Shown here: in pieces, positions 35,190 to 44,942 of the stretch
Layout of the letters: each line of letters begins with the position of its first letter
Numbering within the stretch: the stretch's first letter is position 1
Origin: Eretmocerus hayati
Lineage: Eukaryota; Arthropoda; Insecta; Hymenoptera; Aphelinidae
Length of the DNA: 64,000 nucleotides
NCBI GenBank assembly: GCA_029851415.1
Contig: CM056742.1
Coordinates: forward strand, 58,034,454 to 58,098,453
Direction: 5' to 3'
Notes under the pieces: model-generated
What the model was told of the DNA's origin: nothing
Seen by the model: the letters and a program-made list of their open reading frames with translations, nothing else
Databases searched by the model: none
Made by a program: the position numbers and the translations under genes

Positions 35190-36741
35190 GTATTGAGAAA
35201 ACTACTTCTAGAATGTCCTGTAGTAATTTGACAACGCGGGTTTTTATCATCATTCACTCGTGAATTGCAGAAAAAATAAACAGAGATAGAGTTAAAAGCA
35301 CACACGTGGTGCATTGAATATCTCAGCATAATGATATTCCAATCCCGAGCACATAGAAGCTTGAGTGGACTCCTCGCCTCTAAGTCTCCTATTGAACCAT
35401 GAGCTCACTTCATTATCTTACTGACATGAGTGCATTCAAACTTTCCACTCTTCAACGGGCAACAATTCAGGCGATATTTCCAGCGCCAATTCATGAATGT
35501 ACGTTGCTTATATAGATTCCAGCCCCATGAGACTTTTTGTACTGTCAACACTCATTACTCAACGCGAGTGGGTGAATTTTGCTACAGGTACAATCATGAT
35601 ATACATGAATTCACGGTGCTAGGTGACACAGTGTTCGATAGATTTTCTTGTACTACACGACATATTTCCATGAGCTCGACTGCCATACTTTCAAGAACTT
35701 CATTTCATATCTGAAGAGACAGAATGAGCATAAATCTTTGATCTGTCAGACTGTGACAAGTATGTAAGAATAGTTCTCGGCAACAAATCATGATGAAGCG
35801 AGGTTTCTTAGATTTCCACTCACACGCAGGACGCAGCAATTTGTATCAATTCAAAAATTTTGCAAATTAGTTTTTTCAAAAAATTCATAGACTTGACCAA
35901 ATCGCATTCCATTCGTTACACTCTGTTTTTGATTCGCAATAACGACGTGGAGGTAATTCTCATTGACCCTACGAATTGAAGAAGAGACTTGATATTGAAG
36001 GAGTACCATAAGATTTTTTATGATAATTCAATTCCTACTCATAAGGGTATGTGTTTCCAGCATATATGCAGCATTGGTGACAAAATCGTCTGATCGGACC
36101 TAGCTAGACAACAAATTTTCCAGCGAATTCACTAAAATAAATCGGATGGCCTTGTGATTTACCACAAACAATTGGAATGCCTCCAACGAGGGTTGCAAAG
36201 ATGTCTTAGAAGCTATTAAGACAACTCCTCCATAATTCTCCTGGAATGCTGATATTTTCCATTTCAGGGAATTCCTGCTAGGGGACATACAATGCGCACG
36301 ACATTGACGTTCTCCATAACTAATCTATAATTTTTTACAGTTGATGGAAAAACTAATCCTTTGGCTATCAAGCTTTCCACAAAAAAATATCATGGCATGT
36401 GAATCATTTTTAAGGGTTCATCGAATACTAATATCCTAGTTACGAGTATGCTAAACTCTTCGTTGAAGATTTTCAAGGAGAATTCAATATTAGAATGCTG
36501 AATGTAGAGTGCTTTCTATATTTTCTCATAATGTGTGACTCAATTGTGCATTGCGCGATATCATCTGAGTTCATTGAATTATTGAGCATCCGCCAACATT
36601 TTGACAGGATATTTCATGTTATTGTAATCAGGTTGGAAGGCTGAATTTCAGTTTACTTTTCAATAGTTTACTTGAGGCTCCAAAGGGTTAGTTCATAAAT
36701 CTTGATAATATTCTCATTAGATTTTTTTCTCTTACATCTAG
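35190..36741. other. Predicted intron of the P/THAP transposase
   Basis: 1.55 kb without a recognisable gene. The donor GTATTG at 35190 and the acceptor CTTACATCTAG ending at 36741 give a consistent reading frame. I see no nested element in it. Confidence 0.5.
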
Positions 36742-37209
36742 ATGTTGGGCTACCTGAGATAGACTACGTACGCCAAATAATCAAAGATGAAGGCTTAGTG
36801 TACTTAGCAGGATATGTTGCATCCCGGTTCAGAACCAAATACCCTGACCTTGGCGTTCCGACCCGTGAAATCCCAAACCCAGACCCGTCCAGCTGGACCT
36901 GCCACATATCTAGAGGCTCCCTCACCTATCCTTCTGATCTGATGCTGAGAACAGCTTTGATAACTGAAGTTTTCTTCGAGAAAGTTCACGGAAACGCTCT
37001 CTCCAAATCTGAAGGAATATTTCAAAAAGTTGCTGACCTAGTTTAGCACAGAATGAAAGATTCGTGTGTTCCACGTGAGGTCTTGATGTGCTTGGTCCGC
37101 ACTCGCACTTACATACGATTACGAGAGATGAATGAACAATGGAAGAACTCGTACAAAAAACTTCGAACTGCTCAAAGAGCAGCTAAGAATATAAAATTTT
37201 TCTCCTAGA
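36742..37209 (+). pseudogene. P/THAP transposase, C-terminal exon
   Basis: Reads EGLVYLAGYVASRF, corresponding to the conserved Y-x-AGYI segment of P transposases, followed by LTYPSD and a basic tail ending at a stop at 37207-37209. A TAG at 37044-37046 interrupts the frame with coding-like sequence continuing beyond it. With the upstream frameshift and stop, the copy is non-functional. Confidence 0.7.
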
Positions 37210-37865
37210 TCGAGAATTTTTCAGTCTTTCGTCGCCATATGTCTCAACAAAAAATTGTTCATGATTGGAAAATCTTGATATTGTTCATATTGTTCCAGTT
37301 TTCATTCTTTCTATTTACCCGGATCTATGTAAAGATGAGAATCATTTTATATCTGAACAAAAAGTCTAATTGTATATATTCATAAGGATAGTTCATGAAG
37401 ATTATTGTGGTGATTGTAGCCCGGTTATGTGATAACCAGTGAGATATTGTTCAGTATTGATAAAATGTTTGACGTGGTAGTATATTAAGTTACAGCACAA
37501 TAATATGTGGAATACTCTTGTAATATTTGCTTGAAATGTTTTTCTGCGTTGAGGTGTTTGTGATAATTGGATAATTATAAGCCCGGGGAATACCAGAAAT
37601 ATGTACCTTTGCACAATGCCAAATCTATATTTATCGTGCATGTACTGATTCATGCTCTTAAACGACAATGAAAAACGACAAGTATTAATGAAATTATCTC
37701 TATGATGGATTCAGCCCTAATATTGTTGTTATGAATCATTTTACCACTTCACAATGAAACACACGGGGCGCGGACGATTCTGTATAGTTCAAAGTCCCAC
37801 CAATTCCCTCCATCATTGTGATTGGCCGAGAGACCAAGATGGCTGCCACTGGGCTAGAAAGCTCA

Positions 37866-37893
37866 TTGGCCCCCGTGCTCACGCTGCGCGTGA
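37866..37893. repeat. Perfect 10 bp-arm GC palindrome
   Basis: GTGCTCACGC, three bases, GCGTGAGCAC. It lies just outside the P-element TIR on the gypsy side, or inside if the element ends later. It may be a hairpin or a subterminal binding site. Confidence 0.35.
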
Positions 37894-37949
37894 GCACACC
37901 TTATCTACTTTTCACCATGTGTCGCCCTATCGAGGCCCACACTGCCGTT

Positions 37950-38394
37950 CAGCAACTGGTGAATTAGCACGACTGGTAGCACAAACCAAATTACCTATAG
38001 AGGTTGCTGGCGTGAAGAAAGAAATCGCAATGTTTATTTATGAAAAGTTAGCCTGCGACCTAATTTTGAGAGCAGACTTCGCGTATTCTTCCAATGCAAT
38101 ACCGGTTCCTGGAGAAAATACGATGACAGTGTGAGGCGAGAAGGGCCCATCTGACCCTTTTACTGTCAAGTTCGCGAGTCAAGGCGATTCAAATACAGCA
38201 AACCTCGCATCAGTCGGCATTGAAGATCTTACCGATAAACAGCGCAAATTGTTAGATGACATACTAGAAGAAATATTGTAGTACATGGTCCAAGTATTGG
38301 TTGCACGGACCGGATTGAACATGAGATCGTCGTCGAGTCATGTTGACCAATCAAACAAAAATATTACCCCGTATCCAAACGGATCGAGGACAAA
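37950..38394 (+). pseudogene. Ty3/gypsy protease end and PR-RT linker
   Basis: After the P insertion, gypsy coding resumes: TKLPIEVAGV and EKLACDLILRADF match the C-terminal part of a retroelement aspartic protease. In-frame stops (TGA at 38132-38134 and one near 38279) and a frameshift before 38395 separate it from the RT. Confidence 0.65.
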
Positions 38395-39621
38395 ATGCAT
38401 GATCAGGTCCGGAAAATGCTCGAACTCGGAGTGATCAGAAAATCGACGAGCACATGGTCGAGCCCCGTAGTAACGGTTAGGAAATCGAATGGCGAGTATC
38501 GCTTTTGTGTTGACAACAGAAAACTGAATAATGTGTCACGCGAAAATGCATATCCTATACCGCAAATGGATGAAATTCTACGGAGGCTCCAAAATGCTAA
38601 GTATATCAGCACTATAGACATGAGCTCCGCATACTGGTCTATTCCACTTAAAAAAGGCTCAGAACAATTTACGGCATTTACAGTACCCGGATTAGGTTTG
38701 TTCGAGTTCAAAAAGCTACCGTATGGGGTCTGTAATGGTCCTGCGACCTACCAGGCTCTAATGGACGATCGCATCGGTCCTGATTTAGAGCCATTCGCGT
38801 TCAGCTACTTAGATGACATCATCATAGTAACTGAGACGTTTGAAAAACATCTAGAAGTACTCGAATTGAATTTAAAGAAGATTAAAGATGCCGGTCTAAC
38901 AATTAATCGTGAAAAAAGTCACTTTTGCAAGGACGAAGTTAGGTACCTCGGAGTCCTAGTCAATCGTGACGGTTTTCGACCGGATCCGGAAAAGATCAAG
39001 CCAATTGTGGAATATCCAGCTCCAAAGACTCTGAAAAAATTGCAGCGCTTCTTAGGCATGGCGTCGTGGTATAGAAAATTCCTAAATGATTTTGCCACGA
39101 TTGCCGAACCGCTGACTCGCCTAACCAAGAAGGGGACGCCTTTCTTATGGACCGATGAGCAACAAAATGCCTTTGAGCAAATAAAAATCATGCTTGCAAC
39201 AGCTCCAGTCTTGAATCGGCCTGATCACAATCTCGAATTCCAGATCCAGACCGATGCGTCGAATACGGGCCTAGGAGCCCTGCTTGTACAAATAGTAGAT
39301 GGGGAAGAGCGCCCTCTAGAGTTCGCTAGCAGAGTGCTCACGCCCCAAGAAAGAAACTTCTCCTGTACAGAACGAGAATGCTTGGCTGTTCTATGGGCAA
39401 TGAGAAAATTCCGACCATACATTGAGGGATATCCATTCAAAGTCATAACTGACCACAGTAGTCTGCGTTGGTTATTTAACCTACGGAATCCCACAGGACG
39501 TCTAGCTCGCTGGGCACTTGAATTACAAAGCCATGACTTCACCATACAACATCGACCAGGAAACAAAAGTATCGTACGAGACTGCTTGTCTAGGTTATAC
39601 GAAGATGAAGAAATGCCCTAG
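38395..39621 (+). CDS. pol: Ty3/gypsy reverse transcriptase and RNase H
   Basis: An uninterrupted 408-codon segment. RT motifs in order: PVVTVRKSNGEYRFCVDNRKLN, the catalytic Asp of STIDMSSAYW, FKKLPYGVCNGPATYQ, YLDDIII, and YLGVLVNRDGFRPDPEKI. The RNase H domain follows with QTDASNTGLGALL, the ERECLAV glutamate and DHSSLRWL. It copies element RNA into DNA in a gypsy replication cycle. The segment ends at a TAG (39619-39621), after which the same frame continues into the integrase zinc-binding region, so this is a nonsense mutation in pol rather than a natural end. The catalytic residues are intact. Start is not a true N-terminus. Confidence 0.9.
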   Translation: MHDQVRKMLELGVIRKSTSTWSSPVVTVRKSNGEYRFCVDNRKLNNVSRENAYPIPQMDEILRRLQNAKYISTIDMSSAYWSIPLKKGSEQFTAFTVPGLGLFEFKKLPYGVCNGPATYQALMDDRIGPDLEPFAFSYLDDIIIVTETFEKHLEVLELNLKKIKDAGLTINREKSHFCKDEVRYLGVLVNRDGFRPDPEKIKPIVEYPAPKTLKKLQRFLGMASWYRKFLNDFATIAEPLTRLTKKGTPFLWTDEQQNAFEQIKIMLATAPVLNRPDHNLEFQIQTDASNTGLGALLVQIVDGEERPLEFASRVLTPQERNFSCTERECLAVLWAMRKFRPYIEGYPFKVITDHSSLRWLFNLRNPTGRLARWALELQSHDFTIQHRPGNKSIVRDCLSRLYEDEEMP

Positions 39622-41271
39622 ACATCTGGTCTTGCGACCATTAGTGTAGAAAAATCCACGCAAGATGCGTGGTACATTGAGAAATTCAACGAGGTGCATA
39701 ATCGACCAAAAGAATTGTCAAATTGGAAGATCGTGGGTGAAAATCTTTATCATTATAAACCCGACGAAGTTCTTGATGATTTCGGACTTGATAACGATGC
39801 GTGGAAATTGGTAATCCCGCAAGAAAATCGTTTGAGAATTTCAAGAGAATGCCATGAAGAAGTAACAGCAGGCCACTATGGTTGATTTAAAACACATCAA
39901 CGTGTCATACTTTATTACTTCTGGCCAAATTTATACCAGACGTTGCGAATTTTGTAAGGAAATGCACTATTTGTCAACGATGTAGAGTGCAACAACTTGC
40001 ACCAGCAGGCCTCATGGGCAAACGGTCCATCACAAGACCATGGCAAGTCGTAGCAGCCGACACTTGCGTATTTCCTCGCAGTGTTCACGGCAATGAATAT
40101 ATGATTGTCTTTATTGACTTATTTCCAAAATCAATGGAATGTGTGCCAGTTCGCAAAGCGAATGCATTGACTGTGCGTAAAGCACTTGATTCAAAAATAA
40201 TTTTACGTTATGGTACTCCGGAAATATTCCTGTCGGATAACGGTCTGGAATACTCTAACGAAGTAAGTGACAAATATCTGGATGAGCGAGGGATTGTACA
40301 CATGACAATACCACCCTACGTCGCCCATTGCAATCCAGCGGAACGATACATAAGAACATTCAAGACGTCCATTATCGCATATTTAGAGGACAAACATAGT
40401 CGCTGGGACGAACATGTGACGGAACTTCAGTTCGCGTACAACTCAAGCGTCCAACATTCGACTCACCTCAGTCCAGCTTTTATGAACTATGGACGTAACC
40501 CAGTTCCCCCCAAAAATTTCAAACGTCAACAAGAACTCGCATCTGCTGAAAAAGAGCTAGGGCAAGCAGTAAATGATTGGCAAGCACATATGCTCAGACT
40601 GCCTGACTTGCACATGGTCGCAGCGACCAATTCACAAAAAGCTCACGAGCATCAAGCTCAATATTACAACAAAAAGCGACGTGATGTCCAATATGCAGTA
40701 GGAGATGCTGTCTGGAAACGTAACAGAGTCTTACCATTACAGGCTCAGGGTATCACAGGCAAACTTGCGCCTAAATTCGATGGCAAATTTACCATTTAGC
40801 TCGACTCGGTTCAAATGTTTACGAACTGGCCGATGAATCGGGCCAAAGCATGGGAAAAGTGCATGTTCAAGACCTGAAACCCTACATCGATGGTGGAGAG
40901 CCCCTAAACGAACCAGAAATTGAACGGTCAATAATCGGTCCGCCTGACGATAATTCGTTCAATCAAGGACCATGTCATGTGCTCAGACCCGCTAAAAACG
41001 TTGCGTCAAAGGCAAACACTCCGAAAATTACCAAAAAAGAGGCCGACCAAGGAAAACCAAAATCGTGGTAACCAAAAAACGCGTCAGTTTCGTGCCCTCA
41101 ATTCATCATGAACCAGACCATAATACGATCAACATAGCTCCGGCGCAGACGACCGAACCCATACCGAAACGACCGCGTGGTCGACCGAAAAGATCCACCA
41201 AAAAGAAGATCTTGAATGCGTCAAACTTATCCCCTATGCGCACTAGATCTAGTAGTCGCTTGGCAAAATAG
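39622..41271 (+). pseudogene. Ty3/gypsy integrase, frameshifted, with C-terminal AT-hooks
   Basis: The H2C2 zinc region (HEEVTAGHYG ... KCTICQRC) is split by a TGA at 39883-39885 and a frameshift near 39940. The catalytic core is intact over 39987-40799: Asp in VVAADTC, Asp in FLSDNGLEYSNE, and Glu in NPAERYIRTFK. Another frameshift at about 40797 leads to the GPY/F-like tail (NVYELADESG ... KVHVQDLKPY), and one more near 41035 to a basic tail with two AT-hook-like motifs (RGRPRK and RPRGRPKR), ending at 41271. AT-hooks would favour binding AT-rich minor grooves; no chromodomain is seen. At least three frameshifts make it non-functional. Confidence 0.8.
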
Positions 41272-41401
41272 TAAACCTATCTCTCGACTTATACTATTTT
41301 GTCATAGAATGCTTGTAGACATCTCTTTTTTCTGACTAGTGGACACGTGTCCGTAGGAAATCGATATAACAAAAACAACATAAGGCTAATCTTTTCATAA
41401 A

Positions 41402-42169
41402 ATGGATCGTCAAGAAGAAACCGGCAAGACTCCGGAACAAATGGCAGCGATATTGGAAGAGATGCAGATCCTAGAGGAGCACTCCACCCCCAGTATTAAT
41501 AACCACAATGTGCCAACGGTCCAAGGTGCTGAGGACAGCCCTGACCCAACTGGCCCACCAGCAGAACCTTTGATGACTAATTTACGGGATGGACCGGAAG
41601 AACCTCGACCTTTGGTTCAAGAAGAGGCAGTTCAACTGTCAGCAGAGGAACAGCTCGAAGAAGATGGCGAGGCTCTGCTCGCTCTCGTGTTGCAGCACCA
41701 CGCCGAAGTTAGGGCTGTCAATAAAACCAGCGAAGATCTCATCGAGATGAGCAAATATCTCGAGATCAAATATGCGCGGGATTTGGCCCCTTTCCGACTC
41801 TTGCTCGAACACGCGAGAGAAGTCGAGCAAGAAAACCAGGACTATCTCACTGCACGTGAGATCCGTGAAGAACGCAACCGAGAGATTGCGAAAAGAGAAG
41901 CGGCAGCACGCGTGGCCCTGGAAAACCTGAAAAAGGCCGAGCAAGCGGCGAAAAGAGCCCAGGAGGAGCTTGAACAAGCCAAAGTTCAAGACTACTTCAA
42001 ACAGAATCACCAGGAGCGCATGCAGCGCCGCCAGGAGAGACTCCGAGACGGGCACTACAACGATTTTGGCCACTGCTCAGTATGTGGCGAACGTGGTATC
42101 CGCAATCCAAGAGATTGTCCAAATTATGACGATCATCATCTGGTGGAGAAGAACCAGAAGAATAAGTAG
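41402..42169 (+). CDS. Ty3/gypsy third ORF: coiled-coil protein with zinc-knuckle-like C-terminus
   Basis: An intact 255-codon ORF from ATG at 41402 (context AAAATGG) to TAG at 42167-42169, in the position after pol. The N-terminal ~80 residues are acidic and Pro/Glu-rich. A long charged helix from about residue 105 to 215 (REIREERNREIAKREAA, LKKAEQAAKRAQEELEQAK) predicts coiled coil. The C-terminus has CSVCGERGIRNPRDCPNY, which resembles a retroviral knuckle but lacks the usual His. There is no signal peptide or membrane segment, so it is not a typical envelope. It is the only undamaged ORF of this element. Function unknown; RNA or nucleoprotein binding is a guess. Confidence 0.7.
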   Translation: MDRQEETGKTPEQMAAILEEMQILEEHSTPSINNHNVPTVQGAEDSPDPTGPPAEPLMTNLRDGPEEPRPLVQEEAVQLSAEEQLEEDGEALLALVLQHHAEVRAVNKTSEDLIEMSKYLEIKYARDLAPFRLLLEHAREVEQENQDYLTAREIREERNREIAKREAAARVALENLKKAEQAAKRAQEELEQAKVQDYFKQNHQERMQRRQERLRDGHYNDFGHCSVCGERGIRNPRDCPNYDDHHLVEKNQKNK

Positions 42170-42561
42170 GTCTTTGACCGAAAATGAAGATGGTCTGGAG
42201 ACCGAAGATATGGGCTTCGCCCGAAGAAAAAGTCTCTTGACTGATCTATATCACTTTTCTTTGATTTTTCACCTTTTATAACGGTCGGTTGACCAAATTT
42301 TCATTCGTTTTGTCAGTTCATAGGTCCTTTGACCAATTCCTTCGAATTAAGTTACGGTCACATGACCAATTTTCATTTTCTCTTTATAAAAAATTCAACG
42401 GTCCGATGACCAATTTCATAAAATTAAGTTGAGGTCTATGACCAAATTTTTGAATTTTTGTAGCGAATATCTTTTTGATCACTTTTTTATTAATCACTCG
42501 TTACGGTCATTCGACCAAGTTTTGATCATGTTATAGGTTAGAATGGAAGAGGTCAACGACC
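42169..42561. promoter_or_regulatory. Cluster of nine GGTC-N3/4-GACC palindromes
   Basis: Sites at 42169-42179, 42192-42203, 42283-42294, 42323-42334, 42356-42367, 42400-42411, 42433-42443, 42505-42516 and 42551-42561. Spacers are mostly four bases (three in three sites). Most are followed by CCAA.TTT. The 42356 site is a perfect GGTCA-CA-TGACC. The 42169, 42433 and 42551 sites differ at one position from GGTCA-N-TGACC. Such inverted repeats are nuclear-receptor (for example EcR/USP) response-element shapes. The cluster spans the end of the third ORF and its downstream region; regulatory use is inference. Confidence 0.55.
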
Positions 42562-43255
42562 GACGCTCCCATGTTTTTGCAATTTTGTGAAAATAATGGA
42601 TTTTTTTTTTCAAATTTTTGGAAATCTATAAAATGCTTAAATGTCTTTCGACAATTTTCTTTCAACTAGTTTTTCTCTTTGACAAATCGCACTGAATGTG
42701 CAAGGTCTGCAACTAAATGATCATGTGACAAAATAGTCAATCAAACGAAATTTTAGTTGTTTATGAATTTAAATACTATTCGTTTGTAAAAGTATGGATT
42801 GAGTGACGTATGGTCGTATGCTAAAGTATGGGCTATGGGACAATTGTCCATGAGTATGATTCGTATGTTGTAGGTACAGTATGCTCAATAAGTGCCTAGT
42901 GGTCGATTCAAGAGACCAAGTGCATCAGTGATGGCCAATAAGTGAAACTTCCTGTGGGCCTAAGTGCTATGAACAGTGCAGTGAAATGAACGCTCTCCAG
43001 TGACCAATGATCAAGATGATCAAACGAATAGTATGGACGAATGGTTGTATGACATAATATTGAGTTTCCCCTCCGAATTTTTGAGGAATTACATTTACTT
43101 CCGTAAATTGCAATCTTTCATTTCAGAAACCCAACCATGATTTCATTACTATGATTCTTATTTCCATATCATGACTACAATGGTCAATTTTATTCATTTT
43201 ATATTCATGGCTCGGACTGAGAGAGGGTAGTTCCGAGCTGGTACGCCGATGGCTA
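42562..43255. other. Gypsy 3' untranslated region with short repeats
   Basis: No ORF. ACTATTCGTTTG near 42776 is repeated inverted as CAAACGAATAGTAT near 43021, framing ~250 bp that holds three AATAAGTG/TAAGTG-containing short repeats (near 42890, 42935 and 42960) and TATGGTCGTATG-type motifs. This would lie between the third ORF and the 3' LTR. Confidence 0.4.
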
Positions 43256-43261
43256 CCCAGC

Positions 43262-43275
43262 GTCTGGGGGAGGGG
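43262..43275 (+). promoter_or_regulatory. Probable polypurine tract
   Basis: GGGGGAGGGG directly precedes TGTGACGG, the arrangement expected for plus-strand priming at the start of a gypsy 3' LTR. Confidence 0.5.
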
Positions 43276-44111
43276 TGTGACGGTATAATATACCTACCCT
43301 CTCTCTCTCTCTCTCCTAGGCCAAACATGATAATGAATATTAGAATATTATATCACACTTATATTACAGCGACGGCAAGAGAGAAGGAGAGGGCAGCCGA
43401 AGGTAAGAGAGAGAGAGAGAGAGAGAGAGAGTTGGCATATATAGCGCTCGTGGGCCGTTGCTAGCAGCAGCAGCTGCGGAAGCTCGACCCCCCGCGCCCC
43501 CCGTCTTTCCCCTCCGCGTGCATCGAAGTCGCGCACATCGCCGGCGTGCGGCATTCTTTGCGAGACCGGAGTAAAGCGAGCACGTTGCGCTCTGCCGAAC
43601 ATTTTATTCGCACCGAATATTACTTCGTTGCCTCGTGGCCGCTCTTTTTGGAGCAACTTTTCCGGGTTTTCGCGTGTGCGTCAAACCCATTGGAAGCAGC
43701 TCTTCGACCAACCTGGTGGTCTATAGTTTTCGGACCGTCCTGACATCGCTTGGCCCTACCCTTCGGCATATTTTCGGCCCGTGCTTGGAGTCTCGTGGCC
43801 CGCGCTCGGCTCCCTCGTCGGCCCATCTTCGGGGCAAATCCACCTGCGTCCGGACATCGTAGCCATCTCGTCCCTTGGACAAGCAACATCGACAAAACCT
43901 GTAAGTGCCAGCCCGATCTCTCTTTCTCTCTCTGGTGCCTGTCAGTAAAATGTCTTCCTCATCGTGCCCTCCCGACCTCGTGCTCGAGCTTTCGCGCGTA
44001 CTTTATCGGTCTAACGACCACTTGTAAATATTCCTTGTAAATATGTTTGAATCTTCTTCACTTTACTTTCATTAAAGCTTCGGTACTTGAACGTACACTC
44101 ATTTGTTGTCA
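43276..44111 (+). mobile_element. Probable 3' LTR of the gypsy element
   Basis: Begins TGTGACGG after a polypurine tract. It contains two CT/GA microsatellites (43302-43316; 43407-43430), a TATA-like CATATATAGCG at about 43435, GC-rich sequence downstream and an ATTAAA near 44073, followed by ...TTGTCA. This order (TATA, transcribed GC-rich part, poly(A) signal) fits U3-R-U5. No 5' LTR is in the window to compare with, so the right end is approximate and the call is inference. Confidence 0.45.
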
Positions 44112-44234
44112 CTCTACATCCCTCTCTCTTTTGATGATATACAGCATAACCGAATTCAAATTGATAAACCAGATTTAATCTGGATATGACTGGACCTAAT
44201 TCAGGCACGGCCAGTCATATTATGGCCATGTATT

Positions 44235-44277
44235 GAACTATACTTTTCGATAAACTGTGAGTAAAAGAAGACAAACT
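44235..44277 (-). repeat. Inverted partial copy of the 28.7 kb MITE end
   Basis: The reverse complement reads TTACTCACAGTTTATCGAAA and AAGTATAGTT, matching 28704-28750. Only the terminal ~45 bp are shared. Confidence 0.5.
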
Positions 44278-44515
44278 GCTGAGGACAAAACAATTATGCT
44301 GAGGAACGATTTTGGTATCGTTCAGATTGAGCATGATATGTGCGGATGAATCCAATATCACTTTTTTAATTGATTTATTGTGATGCTACCTGTAAATGAT
44401 CGTCGAGATTGACCTTTAGAATTCTATGTATGAGACGTTTCTCTACCAATTCTAAGTCAGGAGATTTGAATTAATGAGACATCTTGAATTGATGAAATGA
44501 TTTGAATTGATGATT

Positions 44516-44942
44516 ATTGATGCAAAATTTTTGTATAAAAATTGCGGTGAACTTAGAATACAAATTTATCATCTTTGCTTCGTGTTTGAGTGACGAAATC
44601 GAGTCAAAAAGGGAGAGTGTATCATGTTTGGAGGGTAAATGTAACTCTTCATCACAGAGGTCGAAGGAGACATGATCAGATGAGACTGACACGTCGATCT
44701 GGGCTCCCAGTGTCGGGGCCAGAGTGATGCTCAGATCAGAGGAAATCCAGCAACATGTTTCAAAAGAGTGGTGTTAGTGTTGTGTTGTTTTTTACAATAG
44801 CTGGGCAACAGGGAGTCACACTCTGTCGCACTTGGGAATGAGAAACTCAACTCCCATATGAGCCAAGGCATTATGTGCTGTTGCAACTCGTAAAAGTGTG
44901 GTGTGGTAGTTTTTGAGCACGTGTGACGAGGATGATTCGATA
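44516..44942 (-). repeat. 0.43 kb duplicated segment, copy 1
   Basis: Repeated in the same orientation at 48966-49391 with about 93% identity by eye, flanked by unrelated sequence. On the minus strand both copies keep an open frame reading LGAQIDVSVSSDHVS and LCDEELH and, further on, SLKHEA.MIN.YSKF. The amino-acid differences are scattered. It may be a duplicated exon or a low-copy transposon fragment; the product is not recognised. Confidence 0.65.

Larger units (their letters stand above)
30522..37855 (+). mobile_element. P-superfamily (THAP) DNA transposon inside gypsy
   Basis: A ~7.3 kb insertion interrupts the gypsy protease. Its ends carry inverted sequences: AGCCCACTGTCAGCCATCTT at 30522-30541 and the reverse of AGCCCAGTGGCAGCCATCTT ending at 37855. 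The interior encodes a THAP-domain transposase in the same direction as the gypsy genes. An 8 bp target duplication, expected for P elements, was not clear; the right boundary could lie as far as ~37950. The element is larger than classical P because of introns of 1.46 and 1.55 kb. Confidence 0.75.

Noticed and set aside
41402..42169. Third ORF as a retroviral-type envelope
   Set aside because: No signal peptide, membrane span or cleavage motif. The protein is a charged coiled coil with a zinc-knuckle-like end.
43546..43895. GC-rich frames in 43.5-43.9 kb as exons
   Set aside because: Open frames exist on both strands in GC-rich DNA where stops are rare. The segment is better explained as the transcribed part of an LTR.
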